A stretch of DNA of 64,000 nt from an uncultured Flavobacteriaceae bacterium (GTDB lineage Bacteria > Bacteroidota > Bacteroidia > Flavobacteriales > Flavobacteriaceae): positions 238,512 through 302,511 of the forward strand of contig CANLUS010000006.1 of the NCBI GenBank assembly GCA_947494325.1. Direction: 5' to 3'. Shown here piece after piece: positions 46,460 to 55,097 of this stretch (its first letter is position 1; each line of letters starts with the position of its first letter). Made by a program: the position numbers and the translations under genes. Under the pieces are notes generated by a model. The model did no database searches. It was not told the DNA's origin and was given only the letters and a program-made list of their open reading frames with translations.

Positions 46460-47596
46460 ATGAAAACTTATTTGACATACACTTTTATTCTGTTTAGCGC
46501 GTGTTTATTTGCTCAGAATTCTAATTATTTAGACTTAGACAAAATTTTAGTTCAAAATGACAAACGTCCTCAAATACTTTTAGTAGGAAGTTTTCATTTT
46601 AACTACTCAGGTAGAGATACCCACAAAACCAAAACAGAAGATAGGATAGATATTATGAGCGAAAAGCGACAAAAAGAACTAGAAGAATTATTAGAATATA
46701 TAGCGAGATTTAAACCAACTAAAATTGCAGTAGAAGCAGGAAGAAATACAGGTTACCTGCATTGGAGGTTAAAAGACTCTAAAACTGGAGAAGATAAACT
46801 TAGAGCATCTGAAACTGACCAAATAGGTTTGAGACTAATGGATCGCTTTAAATTAGACACAATCTATGGAGTCAATGATTTTTCATATTTAACAAGAAGA
46901 AACTATAAGCGATCAAAAGATGAATTACCTCCACAAAACTATTTAGACAGTCTTTTTGTTGAACATCACTATGACGGCACTGACAAAATATCTAATCGCT
47001 ATAAAAGTTCCTTAAAGGCGCAAGACAAGTTTTTTGCACAAAATACTTTACTAGAATCTTTTTCTCATCTAAACAGTGATATAGCATTAAAAAGAAATTT
47101 TGGCTCTTATATATCTGGTGGTTATTTTATGTCAGAAGGACAATAAGGACCAGATTCATTTTCGTCAATTTTAATGAATAGAAATCTACGCATATACAAA
47201 AACATTTTAAACATAGACCATGATGAGAATGACCGCATCTTAGTTGTCATGGGGGCAACACATATAGCTGCTTTACACTGGTTTTTTCAATGCTCACCGA
47301 CTTTTGAGTTAGTAAAATTTAATGACCTAGCTTATATAAAAGGTAGTAAGTTTTCTAAAGGCAAAGCTAAAGTTAAAATAGCCTGTAAAATGTGTGGTAA
47401 GGATGGTGTATTAGTCATAAAAAACAAAGAATTAAACTTTGAAAAAATAGTCAATACTAATAAGAATTTTAAGTTAGATTTTCTATTAGATAAAGGCGTA
47501 TATCAATATTTCTACAATGACCAAAGCAATAATGCCATAATGGGCACTTTTAAAGCTAATCCAGAACAACGAAAAACGATTCGTTTGTTTAAATAA
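46460..47596 (+). pseudogene. DUF5694/TIKI-like exported protein, interrupted by in-frame TAA
   Basis: One reading frame, broken by TAA at 47144-47146; the rest continues in the same frame (GPDSFSS then MNRNLRIYKNIL from 47174). The intact paralogue at 49086-49970 has glutamate where the stop lies (DKFEGPD against SEGQ-stop-GPD), so a GAA to TAA change is the simplest cause. The product has a signal peptide (YTFILFSACLFAQ), the motif GSFHF near residue 34, IAVEAG near 91, and GATHIA in the second part. About 75 extra C-terminal residues contain a CKMCGKDG segment, absent from the paralogue. Readthrough or a sequencing error are alternatives. Confidence 0.85.
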
Positions 47597-47605
47597 GCAA
47601 AGAAA

Positions 47606-47721
47606 GTGTTTAAAAAGTAGTGAATTCTTTTCATACTGAGCTTGTCGAAGTTTTTAACATATTAAATATCCTTCGGTAGGCTCAGGATGACATTTTTATT
47701 GTTTTCTTACTTTTTAAACAC
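47606..47721. repeat. Nested palindromic element (~116 bp)
   Basis: Outer arms GTGTTTAAAAAGTA (47606-47619) and TACTTTTTAAACAC (47708-47721) are a perfect 14-bp inverted repeat. Nested inside are TCATACTGAGCTTGTCGAAG (47631-47650) and CTTCGGTAGGCTCAGGATGA (47671-47690), inverted with four mismatches. The inner arms resemble the dispersed CTTCGAC..CTCAGTATGA type of repeat common in Bacteroidota. It starts 9 bp after a stop codon; a fold-back element, or terminator by exaptation. Confidence 0.7.
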
Positions 47722-47845
47722 CCTCTTTTTGAGTTATGTACAGGCTCCATTAAACAGTATTTGTACTCATAAAGTTTTCAATATTTTATTGTAATAATTA
47801 CGTTCTATTCATGTCTCTATGAGGAACACTTAAATACCTTATTTT

Positions 47846-49075
47846 ATGAAAAATCAATTAACAATAATAATCTTACTTATAAGTCTTGTCGCTTTGGGTC
47901 AAAATGGATTAACTAAAGAAAATTTAAACCCCTTTACGTATTCTTTTCAAATAGAAAAGGGTAAAATAACTGGAGAAGGCGCAACGTTTTTGTTACAAGA
48001 AATGTTTAAATCGCAATTTACAATGCTTGGAGAATATCATGGTTCTAAAAGAATTTCAGAATTCACTGAAGCTATTATACCAGAAATAGATAAGTATGGT
48101 TATAAAACTTTTGCATTGGAGATTGGTCCAATTTCAGCAAACATTTTGGATTCGACATCCGAAGATATTGTTAAATATTTAAACAAACTAAATCAAAAAT
48201 ATTTACTCAAAGATGATGATTATATAGATGTCCCTATCCCCTTTTTTGATTATGTAGAAGATGCTAAATTTTTAAAACAGGCAAAAAATTTAAAATGGAA
48301 TTTAATTGGTATAGACCAAGAATATTACGATTCATTTATCATGTTATCTGACAAGATGTATAAAAACTTGTCCAAAAAAAATCAGAAAAAATCAGAAAAA
48401 GTATACATATCTGCAATAGACTCTCTTAACTCATACTACAAAGGTAATACTGCCTTTTCTATAGCTGTTAAAAAATCTAAAACTATTGATAATTTCTTAG
48501 AAGAAATGTCAGTCAATGATAATAATACGGTGATAGTAAAAGCTTTCAAAAAAAGTATAGAGATTTATTATTTAAACGACACAAGAAAGTACTATGGTAA
48601 TAATGCAAATAGGATTAAATACATGAAAGAGAACCTTAGAAGAGAGCTTAAAAATAAAAATTTTGATATTTCTAAAGATAAATTATTAATAAAAATGGGA
48701 CAAAATCATTTAGCTAAAGGATTTAGTCCGCTTGCCCTATATGAGGTTGGTAATACCCTAAGTGAAATTGCTGCATACAATGGTAATCAAAGTTTTAACA
48801 TTGCATTTATGTCAAGATTTTCAACAGATAAAGGTAAAATAATAGATTTAATGAATTCGGATAATAATTATTACAAAAGGTCTAATGACTTGAGACAAAT
48901 GGGCAAAAAAGATGAATGGGTGGTTATAGATTTAAGAAAACTAATTAAAGGGCATTTTTACAGACCTAATAAGTACAGATTCAACGAAACTATAGAAAAT
49001 CTTGTAAAGCGTTATGATGTTGTTGTAATACCAAAAACGGAAGTAGAAGGAACACTTAATTACTCACTTAATTAA
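47846..49075 (+). CDS. Exported TIKI/EreA-like protein
   Basis: A 409-residue exported protein (signal MKNQLTIIILLISLVALGQ). Landmarks: FTMLGEYHGS (about residues 59-68), the glutamate in FALEIGP (about 98), and LIKMGQNHLAKG (about 283-293). A GxxH, Glu, GxxH pattern is the signature of the TIKI/TraB/ChaN/EreA superfamily of putative metal-dependent hydrolases; I use it as inference, since the overall sequence is not familiar. It lies between the two DUF5694 copies, which show the same pattern. Substrate unknown. Confidence 0.65.
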   Translation: MKNQLTIIILLISLVALGQNGLTKENLNPFTYSFQIEKGKITGEGATFLLQEMFKSQFTMLGEYHGSKRISEFTEAIIPEIDKYGYKTFALEIGPISANILDSTSEDIVKYLNKLNQKYLLKDDDYIDVPIPFFDYVEDAKFLKQAKNLKWNLIGIDQEYYDSFIMLSDKMYKNLSKKNQKKSEKVYISAIDSLNSYYKGNTAFSIAVKKSKTIDNFLEEMSVNDNNTVIVKAFKKSIEIYYLNDTRKYYGNNANRIKYMKENLRRELKNKNFDISKDKLLIKMGQNHLAKGFSPLALYEVGNTLSEIAAYNGNQSFNIAFMSRFSTDKGKIIDLMNSDNNYYKRSNDLRQMGKKDEWVVIDLRKLIKGHFYRPNKYRFNETIENLVKRYDVVVIPKTEVEGTLNYSLN

Positions 49076-49085
49076 TTTTATACAA

Positions 49086-49970
49086 ATGAAACAAAATATA
49101 GTAGCTATATGTTTATTATTAAAAGTCTTTTTTTTTCATGCACAACACCAAGGCTTTTCTGACCCAGATTCTATACTTGTGGCAAATAAAAAATTACCTA
49201 AAGTATTACTTGTTGGTACTTGGCATTTTAATTATCCTGGACTTGATGCTTTTAAAACAGAAGAAGACAATAAAATAAATATTCTTTCCAAGAAAAGACA
49301 AAAAGAATTAGACGAACTTCTTACGTATATAGAACAGTTTAAGCCTACAAAAATAGCAATTGAAAGCGGCAGAAATACTGGATATCTTAAATGGCGCCTT
49401 AAACAGTGGCAATCTGGAAAGCGTAAACTTAAAGCTTCTGAATTAGAACAGATAGGCATACGCTTAATGCACAGAAACAAGTTAGATACTATTTATGGAG
49501 TTAACGCTTACCCCTTACTATTGGAGTTAGATGATAATAAAGTAAAACCTACTTCAGAACCTTATATTTACGAAGTACTAGAAAGGCACTATTTTGGGGG
49601 TAATGATTCTATCTCTAAACGTTATGACAGATACTACAATTACCAAGACCTAGCTTCAGTAAAACACACATTATTAGAAAGCTTCAAGTATTTTAATTCT
49701 GACAAAGTCTTAAACAGAGATTTCGGCGCATATATTTCTGGAGGACAATTTTACTCAGATAAATTTGAAGGTCCTGATGCGCTTTCAATGTATTGGATGA
49801 ATCGAAATTTACGAATCTATAGAAATATTCAAAATATAGATTATGATAAAGATGACCGCATATTAGTTATATTCGGTTCCTCACATATAGCAATTCTAAA
49901 ATGGCTATTTGAATGCGACCCAACTTTTGAATTGATTAAATTCAATACACTCACTGAAACAAAGAGCTAA
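49086..49970 (+). CDS. DUF5694 family exported protein (intact paralogue)
   Basis: A 294-residue exported protein. The signal peptide (about residues 1-19, IVAICLLLKVFFFHAQ) precedes GTWHFNYPG (about 43-51), the glutamate in IAIESGRNTGY (about 95) and ILVIFGSSHIAIL near the C-terminus (about 260). The whole length matches the broken copy at 46460-47596 closely (for example NILSKKRQKELDELL and NRDFGAYISGG), so this is the working copy of a recent duplication pair. It starts 10 bp after the TIKI-like gene and is followed by a serine hydrolase gene 12 bp later, so an operon is likely. Confidence 0.8.
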   Translation: MKQNIVAICLLLKVFFFHAQHQGFSDPDSILVANKKLPKVLLVGTWHFNYPGLDAFKTEEDNKINILSKKRQKELDELLTYIEQFKPTKIAIESGRNTGYLKWRLKQWQSGKRKLKASELEQIGIRLMHRNKLDTIYGVNAYPLLLELDDNKVKPTSEPYIYEVLERHYFGGNDSISKRYDRYYNYQDLASVKHTLLESFKYFNSDKVLNRDFGAYISGGQFYSDKFEGPDALSMYWMNRNLRIYRNIQNIDYDKDDRILVIFGSSHIAILKWLFECDPTFELIKFNTLTETKS

Positions 49971-49982
49971 AATATTTTTCCG

Positions 49983-51092
49983 ATGTATTACAATATAAAA
50001 TTATCATTCCTCATAATTTCTTTATTTATAATAGGATGCAAAGAGAGTCAAAAGAATAGAATAGGCAGTACTCAAGAAACAATAAAAACAGATTACTATT
50101 CCTTTAAAATTGATAGTTTAATCAAGACAAGGAATCCCAGGAAATTTAATGGAGTTATACTTATTACTAAACAAGGTGAGACTACATATTCAAAAGCGTA
50201 TGGCTATTCTAATTTAGACAATAAAACGCCTATTAAACTAAGTGATAATTTCAGAATACAATCCAATAGTAAACAAGTGACCGCTGTTTTAATTCTAAGA
50301 GAAGTTGAAAATGGCAGGATAAATTTGGAAAGCCCTGTTAATAAGTATTTATCTGAAATCAACCAAAAGTGGGCTAATGAGGTAACTGTTCATCAATTAC
50401 TTAATATGTCATCAGGCATAAAGAGTATGGATGAACCATTACTTTTTAAGCCAGGAACAGATTTTTATTACAGTAATCCCGCGTATGCACTACTTGGAAG
50501 AATAATTGAAAAAGTAACTGGAAAAACATATATAAAAAAGGCTAATGAACTATTTGAAGAATTAGCTATGCGTAACACGTATTGTTACGAATTAGGAATG
50601 ACAAACAACAAATTAATTAATGGGTATGCAGATGATAATGAAAATAGTGAATTTATTGTCAAAGACATAGATAAGAATTTGGCTGACCTTCCTAATCCAA
50701 AAGAATGGTGGAAAGACTTTATTCCAGCAGGCGGTATCATCTCTAATTTAAATGATTTGAGCATTTGGGATAAAAACCTTCATAAAGGTAATTTGCTGAA
50801 ACCTGAAACATATAAATTAATGGCTAGTAGTGATAGAAGAACAAATTACTTTAAAGCTTATGGAAAAGAGAAGGTAGGTTATGGTTACGGAGTTTGTATT
50901 AGTAATGAACCCATAATTAATATTGGGCATCCCGGTAAAGGACTGGGATTTGGTTCGTTTAAATTTTACGTGCCCGAAAGTGATATAAACGTCATAATAT
51001 TGCAAAATTTATATTATGACGATAGCGATATCTTTTTCCACTTTGAAAAAGAGATAAGAGCGATAGTTTTAAACAGCACTTTGGTAAAATAA
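49983..51092 (+). CDS. Serine hydrolase lipoprotein (beta-lactamase/PBP class C fold)
   Basis: A 369-residue lipoprotein (signal IKLSFLIISLFIIGC, lipobox Cys about 19). SNSK (in RIQSNSKQVTAVL, about residues 87-92), YSNPAYALL (YSN motif, about 163) and GHPGKGLGF (the HxG third motif, about 320) make it a complete class C-type hydrolase. Unlike the copy at 41062-42588 it has no TPR tail. It may hydrolyse amide or ester bonds in the envelope. Twelve bp after the DUF5694 gene. Confidence 0.88.
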   Translation: MYYNIKLSFLIISLFIIGCKESQKNRIGSTQETIKTDYYSFKIDSLIKTRNPRKFNGVILITKQGETTYSKAYGYSNLDNKTPIKLSDNFRIQSNSKQVTAVLILREVENGRINLESPVNKYLSEINQKWANEVTVHQLLNMSSGIKSMDEPLLFKPGTDFYYSNPAYALLGRIIEKVTGKTYIKKANELFEELAMRNTYCYELGMTNNKLINGYADDNENSEFIVKDIDKNLADLPNPKEWWKDFIPAGGIISNLNDLSIWDKNLHKGNLLKPETYKLMASSDRRTNYFKAYGKEKVGYGYGVCISNEPIINIGHPGKGLGFGSFKFYVPESDINVIILQNLYYDDSDIFFHFEKEIRAIVLNSTLVK

Positions 51093-51194
51093 ATACATAA
51101 ACCTCAAACTATCTATTTTAAGTATTACAAAAAATAGTGTTGTTACGAGAATTATCCTTTCTCAAAACACAATGATTAATTTCATTAAATACAT

Positions 51195-51208
51195 TTAATG
51201 CTCATTAA
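51195..51208. promoter_or_regulatory. Palindromic site TTAATGCTCATTAA upstream of the Nudix-like gene
   Basis: Fully symmetric around a CT centre, with arms extending to ATTTAATG (51193-51200) and CATTAAAT (51203-51210). The same plan (TTAAyGCTCrTTAA) is found at 46374-46387. A second CATTAAAT copy precedes it at 51183-51190. It lies 62 bp before the ATG at 51270. Confidence 0.55.
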
Positions 51209-51269
51209 ATTATACAAATATCAATACTTAAAAAGACTAAATTGATATTTAAATAAATAAAAAAATAAT

Positions 51270-51839
51270 ATGAAGAAGCTATTAATTGTACTTGTCTTCA
51301 CCGTTTTTCAATCAAATGTAGCACAAGAAAATAATACTGTTTCAGTCTTTCATAGATTATTAATTTATAATTCTGACAACCAAATAATGCTTGTGAAAAT
51401 TAAAGGAAAAGGTGCTGAAGTTTGGGTTACACCTGGTATTTATCAAGATTCTAATCAGTTTATAAAAAAAGGATTAGACGATTTAGTTAAAACATATGGT
51501 ATAGAAACATCCAGTCCCGAACTAAAAGGAGTTTTTTCGGTACAATATGAAAATGATGAAAAAAAGGAAATGTGGTTACGAAATTATTACACCTGTAAGT
51601 ACATTAAAGGGGATATTCATTTTCCTAAAAATCAACCATTCACAGTTTCAGAAATAAAATGGGTATCTCTTGAAAAATCCCTAGAAATGCTTAGCCATGA
51701 ATTCGTAAAGTTAATGTTAGAACAAACACACAATAATCCTAATCTTGTTAGTGGTGGTTCTATTAGTGTATTCAAAGAAAATCACAAGGTTAAAGTGAAA
51801 ATAGAAGAAGAGTTTTATCCACTTTTTCATAAAAATTAA
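51270..51839 (+). CDS. Exported Nudix-like protein with degenerate Nudix box
   Basis: A 189-residue protein. After a signal peptide (MKKLLIVLVFTVFQSNVA) comes a Nudix-type beta-alpha-beta pattern: SVFHRLLIYNSDNQIMLVKIKG, then VWVTPGIY, a helical segment (DSNQFIKKGLDDLVKTYGIE), and LRNYYTCKYIKGDI with SEIKWVSLEKS. The Nudix box consensus GX5EX7REUXEEXGU is not kept: the REUXEE metal-binding glutamates are replaced (FIKKGLDDLV). An exported, probably non-hydrolytic binder is therefore likely; this is inference. It is preceded by a palindromic operator-like site. Confidence 0.65.
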   Translation: MKKLLIVLVFTVFQSNVAQENNTVSVFHRLLIYNSDNQIMLVKIKGKGAEVWVTPGIYQDSNQFIKKGLDDLVKTYGIETSSPELKGVFSVQYENDEKKEMWLRNYYTCKYIKGDIHFPKNQPFTVSEIKWVSLEKSLEMLSHEFVKLMLEQTHNNPNLVSGGSISVFKENHKVKVKIEEEFYPLFHKN

Positions 51840-51964
51840 TCACGGATTTTATTATTTAAATACTCATATATTACTGCTCAAATATGCATCCTATTATCAA
51901 TAGTTTCCTAACAATAGTATTCAGTACTTCCGATTAAGCTTAATAACTGCAAAATTCCCAAAAG

Positions 51965-53347
51965 ATGAGTATTCAAAAAAAAATGCTTTCAGAATTAAAG
52001 CAAAAAGAAATTTTTTATCAAGCACAAAATTATGCATTTGAGTATATAGATAATCTTGAAACATCTAGAGTGTATCCAAATGAAGAAAATTTAGCTAAAC
52101 TTAAAGTTTTCAATGAAACTCTTTCTGAAAAAGGTAAAACTGCATCCGATATACTATCTCTGCTTCACAGCAAAGGTTCATTAGGTACTGTTAAACATAC
52201 AGGAGGTCGGTATTTTGGATTTATAATTGGTGGAGTAACACCCATATCTATAGCCACTAAATGGCTTACTGATTTATGGGACCAATGTGGTGGATTATAT
52301 GTGTCATCACCCATTAATTCTGAGTTAGAAGTCGTATGCGAAAAATGGTTGGTAGAATTATTAGACCTACCAAAGGAATCTATTGCTGGCTTTGTAAGTG
52401 GCGGGTCAATGGCTAATTTCAGTGCTATTACTGCTGCTCGATATCATATTCTACAAAATCTTGGTTGGAATGTTAATAAAAAGGGATTAAATGGCGCTCC
52501 AAGAATTAGGATTATCACTCATGAACAAATACATGCTAGTATCCGAAAAAACCTTGTTCTTCTTGGATTTGGAGACGAAAATATAGAATATCTACCATCA
52601 GATAGTCAGGGCAGGATACTTGTTAATTCAATTCCAAAACTAGACAATTCTTGTTTAGTTTTTTTACAAGCAGGTAATGCAAATTCTGGTGCTTTTGATG
52701 ATTTTGATGCTGTCTGTAAAATGGCTAATAAAGTAAATGCTTGGGTACATATTGATGGCGCATTTGGATTGTGGGCTGCTGCATCAAAGGAACTATCTTA
52801 TTTAACGAAAGGAATAGAAAAAGCTGATTCTTGGGCGTTAGATGCGCATAAGACCTTAAATATTCCTTACGATTCTGGAATTGTTATTTGCAAACACCCT
52901 GATGCTATGGCAAATGCATTGCAAGCTACTGGTGAATATATAATTTACACTTCTAAAAAAAGAGACCCAATGCTGTATACACCTGAGATGTCTAAACGTT
53001 CAAGAGTGATAGAATTATGGGCTACATTAAGGTATTTAGGAGTTCAGGGTGTTGATGAGATGATTACAACTTTTCATGCAAGAGCGAAACAGATAGAGCA
53101 AGGATTAAGAGAACTTGGATTTCAAATTCTCAATGAAGTTGTCTTCAATCAAGTTCTCGTTGCTTGTGATAATGAGGCAAAGACCAAAAAAATATTGGAC
53201 TACATTCAAAAATCAGGCGAATGTTGGTTAGGTGGTTCTACTTGGCATGGAAAAACTGTAATTAGAATTAGTATTTCTTCTTGGATGACAACTGAAAGTG
53301 ATGTAGCAAAGACTATCAATGTTTTTGAAAGAGCAAAAAATAATTAG
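51965..53347 (+). CDS. Group II PLP-dependent decarboxylase (aromatic amino acid / glutamate type)
   Basis: A 460-residue fold-type I decarboxylase. GFVSGGSMANFSAI (about residue 140-153) binds the PLP phosphate, EQIHASIRKN contains the ring-stacking His (about 187), HIDGAFGLWA the Asp pairing with the pyridine nitrogen (about 262), and DAHKTLN the Schiff-base Lys (about 294). In this family substrates include tyrosine, tryptophan, DOPA, 2,4-diaminobutyrate and glutamate; specificity cannot be read here. The enzyme makes amines from amino acids in the cytoplasm. It is in the element cargo together with exported hydrolases. Confidence 0.88.
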   Translation: MSIQKKMLSELKQKEIFYQAQNYAFEYIDNLETSRVYPNEENLAKLKVFNETLSEKGKTASDILSLLHSKGSLGTVKHTGGRYFGFIIGGVTPISIATKWLTDLWDQCGGLYVSSPINSELEVVCEKWLVELLDLPKESIAGFVSGGSMANFSAITAARYHILQNLGWNVNKKGLNGAPRIRIITHEQIHASIRKNLVLLGFGDENIEYLPSDSQGRILVNSIPKLDNSCLVFLQAGNANSGAFDDFDAVCKMANKVNAWVHIDGAFGLWAAASKELSYLTKGIEKADSWALDAHKTLNIPYDSGIVICKHPDAMANALQATGEYIIYTSKKRDPMLYTPEMSKRSRVIELWATLRYLGVQGVDEMITTFHARAKQIEQGLRELGFQILNEVVFNQVLVACDNEAKTKKILDYIQKSGECWLGGSTWHGKTVIRISISSWMTTESDVAKTINVFERAKNN

Positions 53348-53422
53348 GGATTCCAAAGTAAATATTAATCAACTACATTAAAACTAAGAATTATTTTTAG
53401 GCAACCACCACCATGTTTTTGA

Positions 53423-54997
53423 TTAGTAGTCTAAATCTGTGTAATTACTTATATCAATTTTTCGACTAGAGTCGTTAGCATCTTTCACAGCTTTTAAGAT
53501 ATCGTCTAATAAAGCTCTGTCATATAATTCACCTTTCATTATAACAGAATTAATGCTCTTAGTATTACTTATATTTTCTAAGGGATTCTTATCGAGTAGG
53601 ACTAGATTAGCGTCTAGACCTTGAGCAATAATACCAGAATTACTACCCAAATAATTAGCTGGTATTGCTGTCGCTGAAGAAAGTACTTGAGATGTTGACA
53701 TACCTGCTTTGTTTAAACTTAAGAACTCGTCATGAAGGGAAAACCCTGGAACAGTTGGCGGAAGATTCGCATCAGTTCCTGTCATTATTTTAACTCCTTT
53801 TGAAGCACATACTCTTGCGAGCATTTGGCATGCTTTTGCATAGGTACTCCAATATTTTCTGTATTCTTCTGTTTGTTCTTCAGTTATATTTTCAGGTAAC
53901 TTATAACGGTTGACATTCGGAAGCCAACCTAATCCTTGAGGTATGTACGTAACCCATTCACTTATACCAGGATTTTCATATTCTAATTCAACACTCTTTA
54001 AAACTTCTTCTATCTCAAAAGGCTGCTTTGCAAAACTTTCAGTAAGCCACAAAGTAGATGTGATGGCAACGTCATTACTTCTTAAATCTTCAGCTAAAGC
54101 AGGTGCCCTAGATTCAACGTATTTTAAAAATGCTTCCTCTTTACCTTTAAAACTTCCTATTTTCCTTTTGTCGTCAAACTCTCTACTCAAAGCATTCATT
54201 AATTCTTCAAAATGAACTACATTCTTATATCCGCTTTTCCAAACGTCCTCAAATGTGATGGACCAAGGAATATGTCCAGCCACTTGCATATTTAGCTCAT
54301 TAGCTTTGTCTAATACGGCGTAATAAACTTCTTTGGTAACTTGACTATAAATTTTAATTCCATCATAGCCCTGGTCATGAAATTCTTGAATCATTTCTCT
54401 GGCCTCTTCTGGCGTTTTGATATTAGCATAGCCTTGAGAATATTCCATGAACCAACCTTCAAGAGTTTCAAAACTTCCAATTCTAGGAGAGGATACATGC
54501 ATTTTTGGTCCAATTCTTTCATTCTCCTCTATTTGTTGTTTCCATTTTAAATGGTCTTCTTCACCAATAAGTTCTCTTATTTCGGTTACACCGTTGGCAA
54601 GATATAACAGTAAATCATTAGGGCTTTGGAATAGGTGGACATGAGTATCTATAAAACCTGGAATTAAATATTTTCCTGAAGCATCTATTACTTTTCCTTT
54701 ATGGGAAGTATCAAGAATAGTGTCTATAGAATTGATTTTAGATTCTTCTATTATAATTGTCCGATTTTGTAATATGGTATCACCGTTGGGCGAAAGAATA
54801 TTGACATTGGTCAATGCAAACCCTCCTTTCTGTGGTTTAAACTTATTATACTCTACTCTTTTAGTAAGTTGACCATATATTAATTTTCCCTGTCGGTTCA
54901 TGTAAATACCACCAACAATGAATAAAATTAAAAATATAAAGAATGAAATTTTAAATACTTTTTTTATTACTCTTAGAACTCGTTTAGATTTACCCAT
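53423..54997 (-). CDS. Membrane-anchored amidohydrolase (imidazolonepropionase/prolidase-like)
   Basis: A 524-residue protein. A single N-terminal membrane helix (about 13-32, VFKISFFIFLILFIVGGIYM) follows a basic start, so the enzyme is anchored and probably faces outward. The amidohydrolase domain has the metal motif FIDTHVHLF (HxH, about 116-118), a candidate carbamylated lysine in DGIKIYSQV (about 212), H in AGHIPW, and the catalytic Asp in GTDANLPP (about 407). Substrate not known; cyclic amides or dipeptides are possible. Convergent with the decarboxylase gene. Confidence 0.85.
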   Translation of the reverse strand: MGKSKRVLRVIKKVFKISFFIFLILFIVGGIYMNRQGKLIYGQLTKRVEYNKFKPQKGGFALTNVNILSPNGDTILQNRTIIIEESKINSIDTILDTSHKGKVIDASGKYLIPGFIDTHVHLFQSPNDLLLYLANGVTEIRELIGEEDHLKWKQQIEENERIGPKMHVSSPRIGSFETLEGWFMEYSQGYANIKTPEEAREMIQEFHDQGYDGIKIYSQVTKEVYYAVLDKANELNMQVAGHIPWSITFEDVWKSGYKNVVHFEELMNALSREFDDKRKIGSFKGKEEAFLKYVESRAPALAEDLRSNDVAITSTLWLTESFAKQPFEIEEVLKSVELEYENPGISEWVTYIPQGLGWLPNVNRYKLPENITEEQTEEYRKYWSTYAKACQMLARVCASKGVKIMTGTDANLPPTVPGFSLHDEFLSLNKAGMSTSQVLSSATAIPANYLGSNSGIIAQGLDANLVLLDKNPLENISNTKSINSVIMKGELYDRALLDDILKAVKDANDSSRKIDISNYTDLDY

Positions 54998-55097
54998 ATT
55001 TGATTGGTTTGGTTTAATTGAATAATTTAAGTCATTTAGTTATAGGTATGTTTACTGTTTTATGAACACAAAATTTGTTTAACGAAAAGTCTTCATA

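Noticed and set aside
51871..51884. Third copy of the TTAAyGCTCrTTAA palindrome before the decarboxylase gene
   Set aside because: TTACTGCTCAAATA matches only about 10 of 14 positions and is not symmetric; not enough to call.
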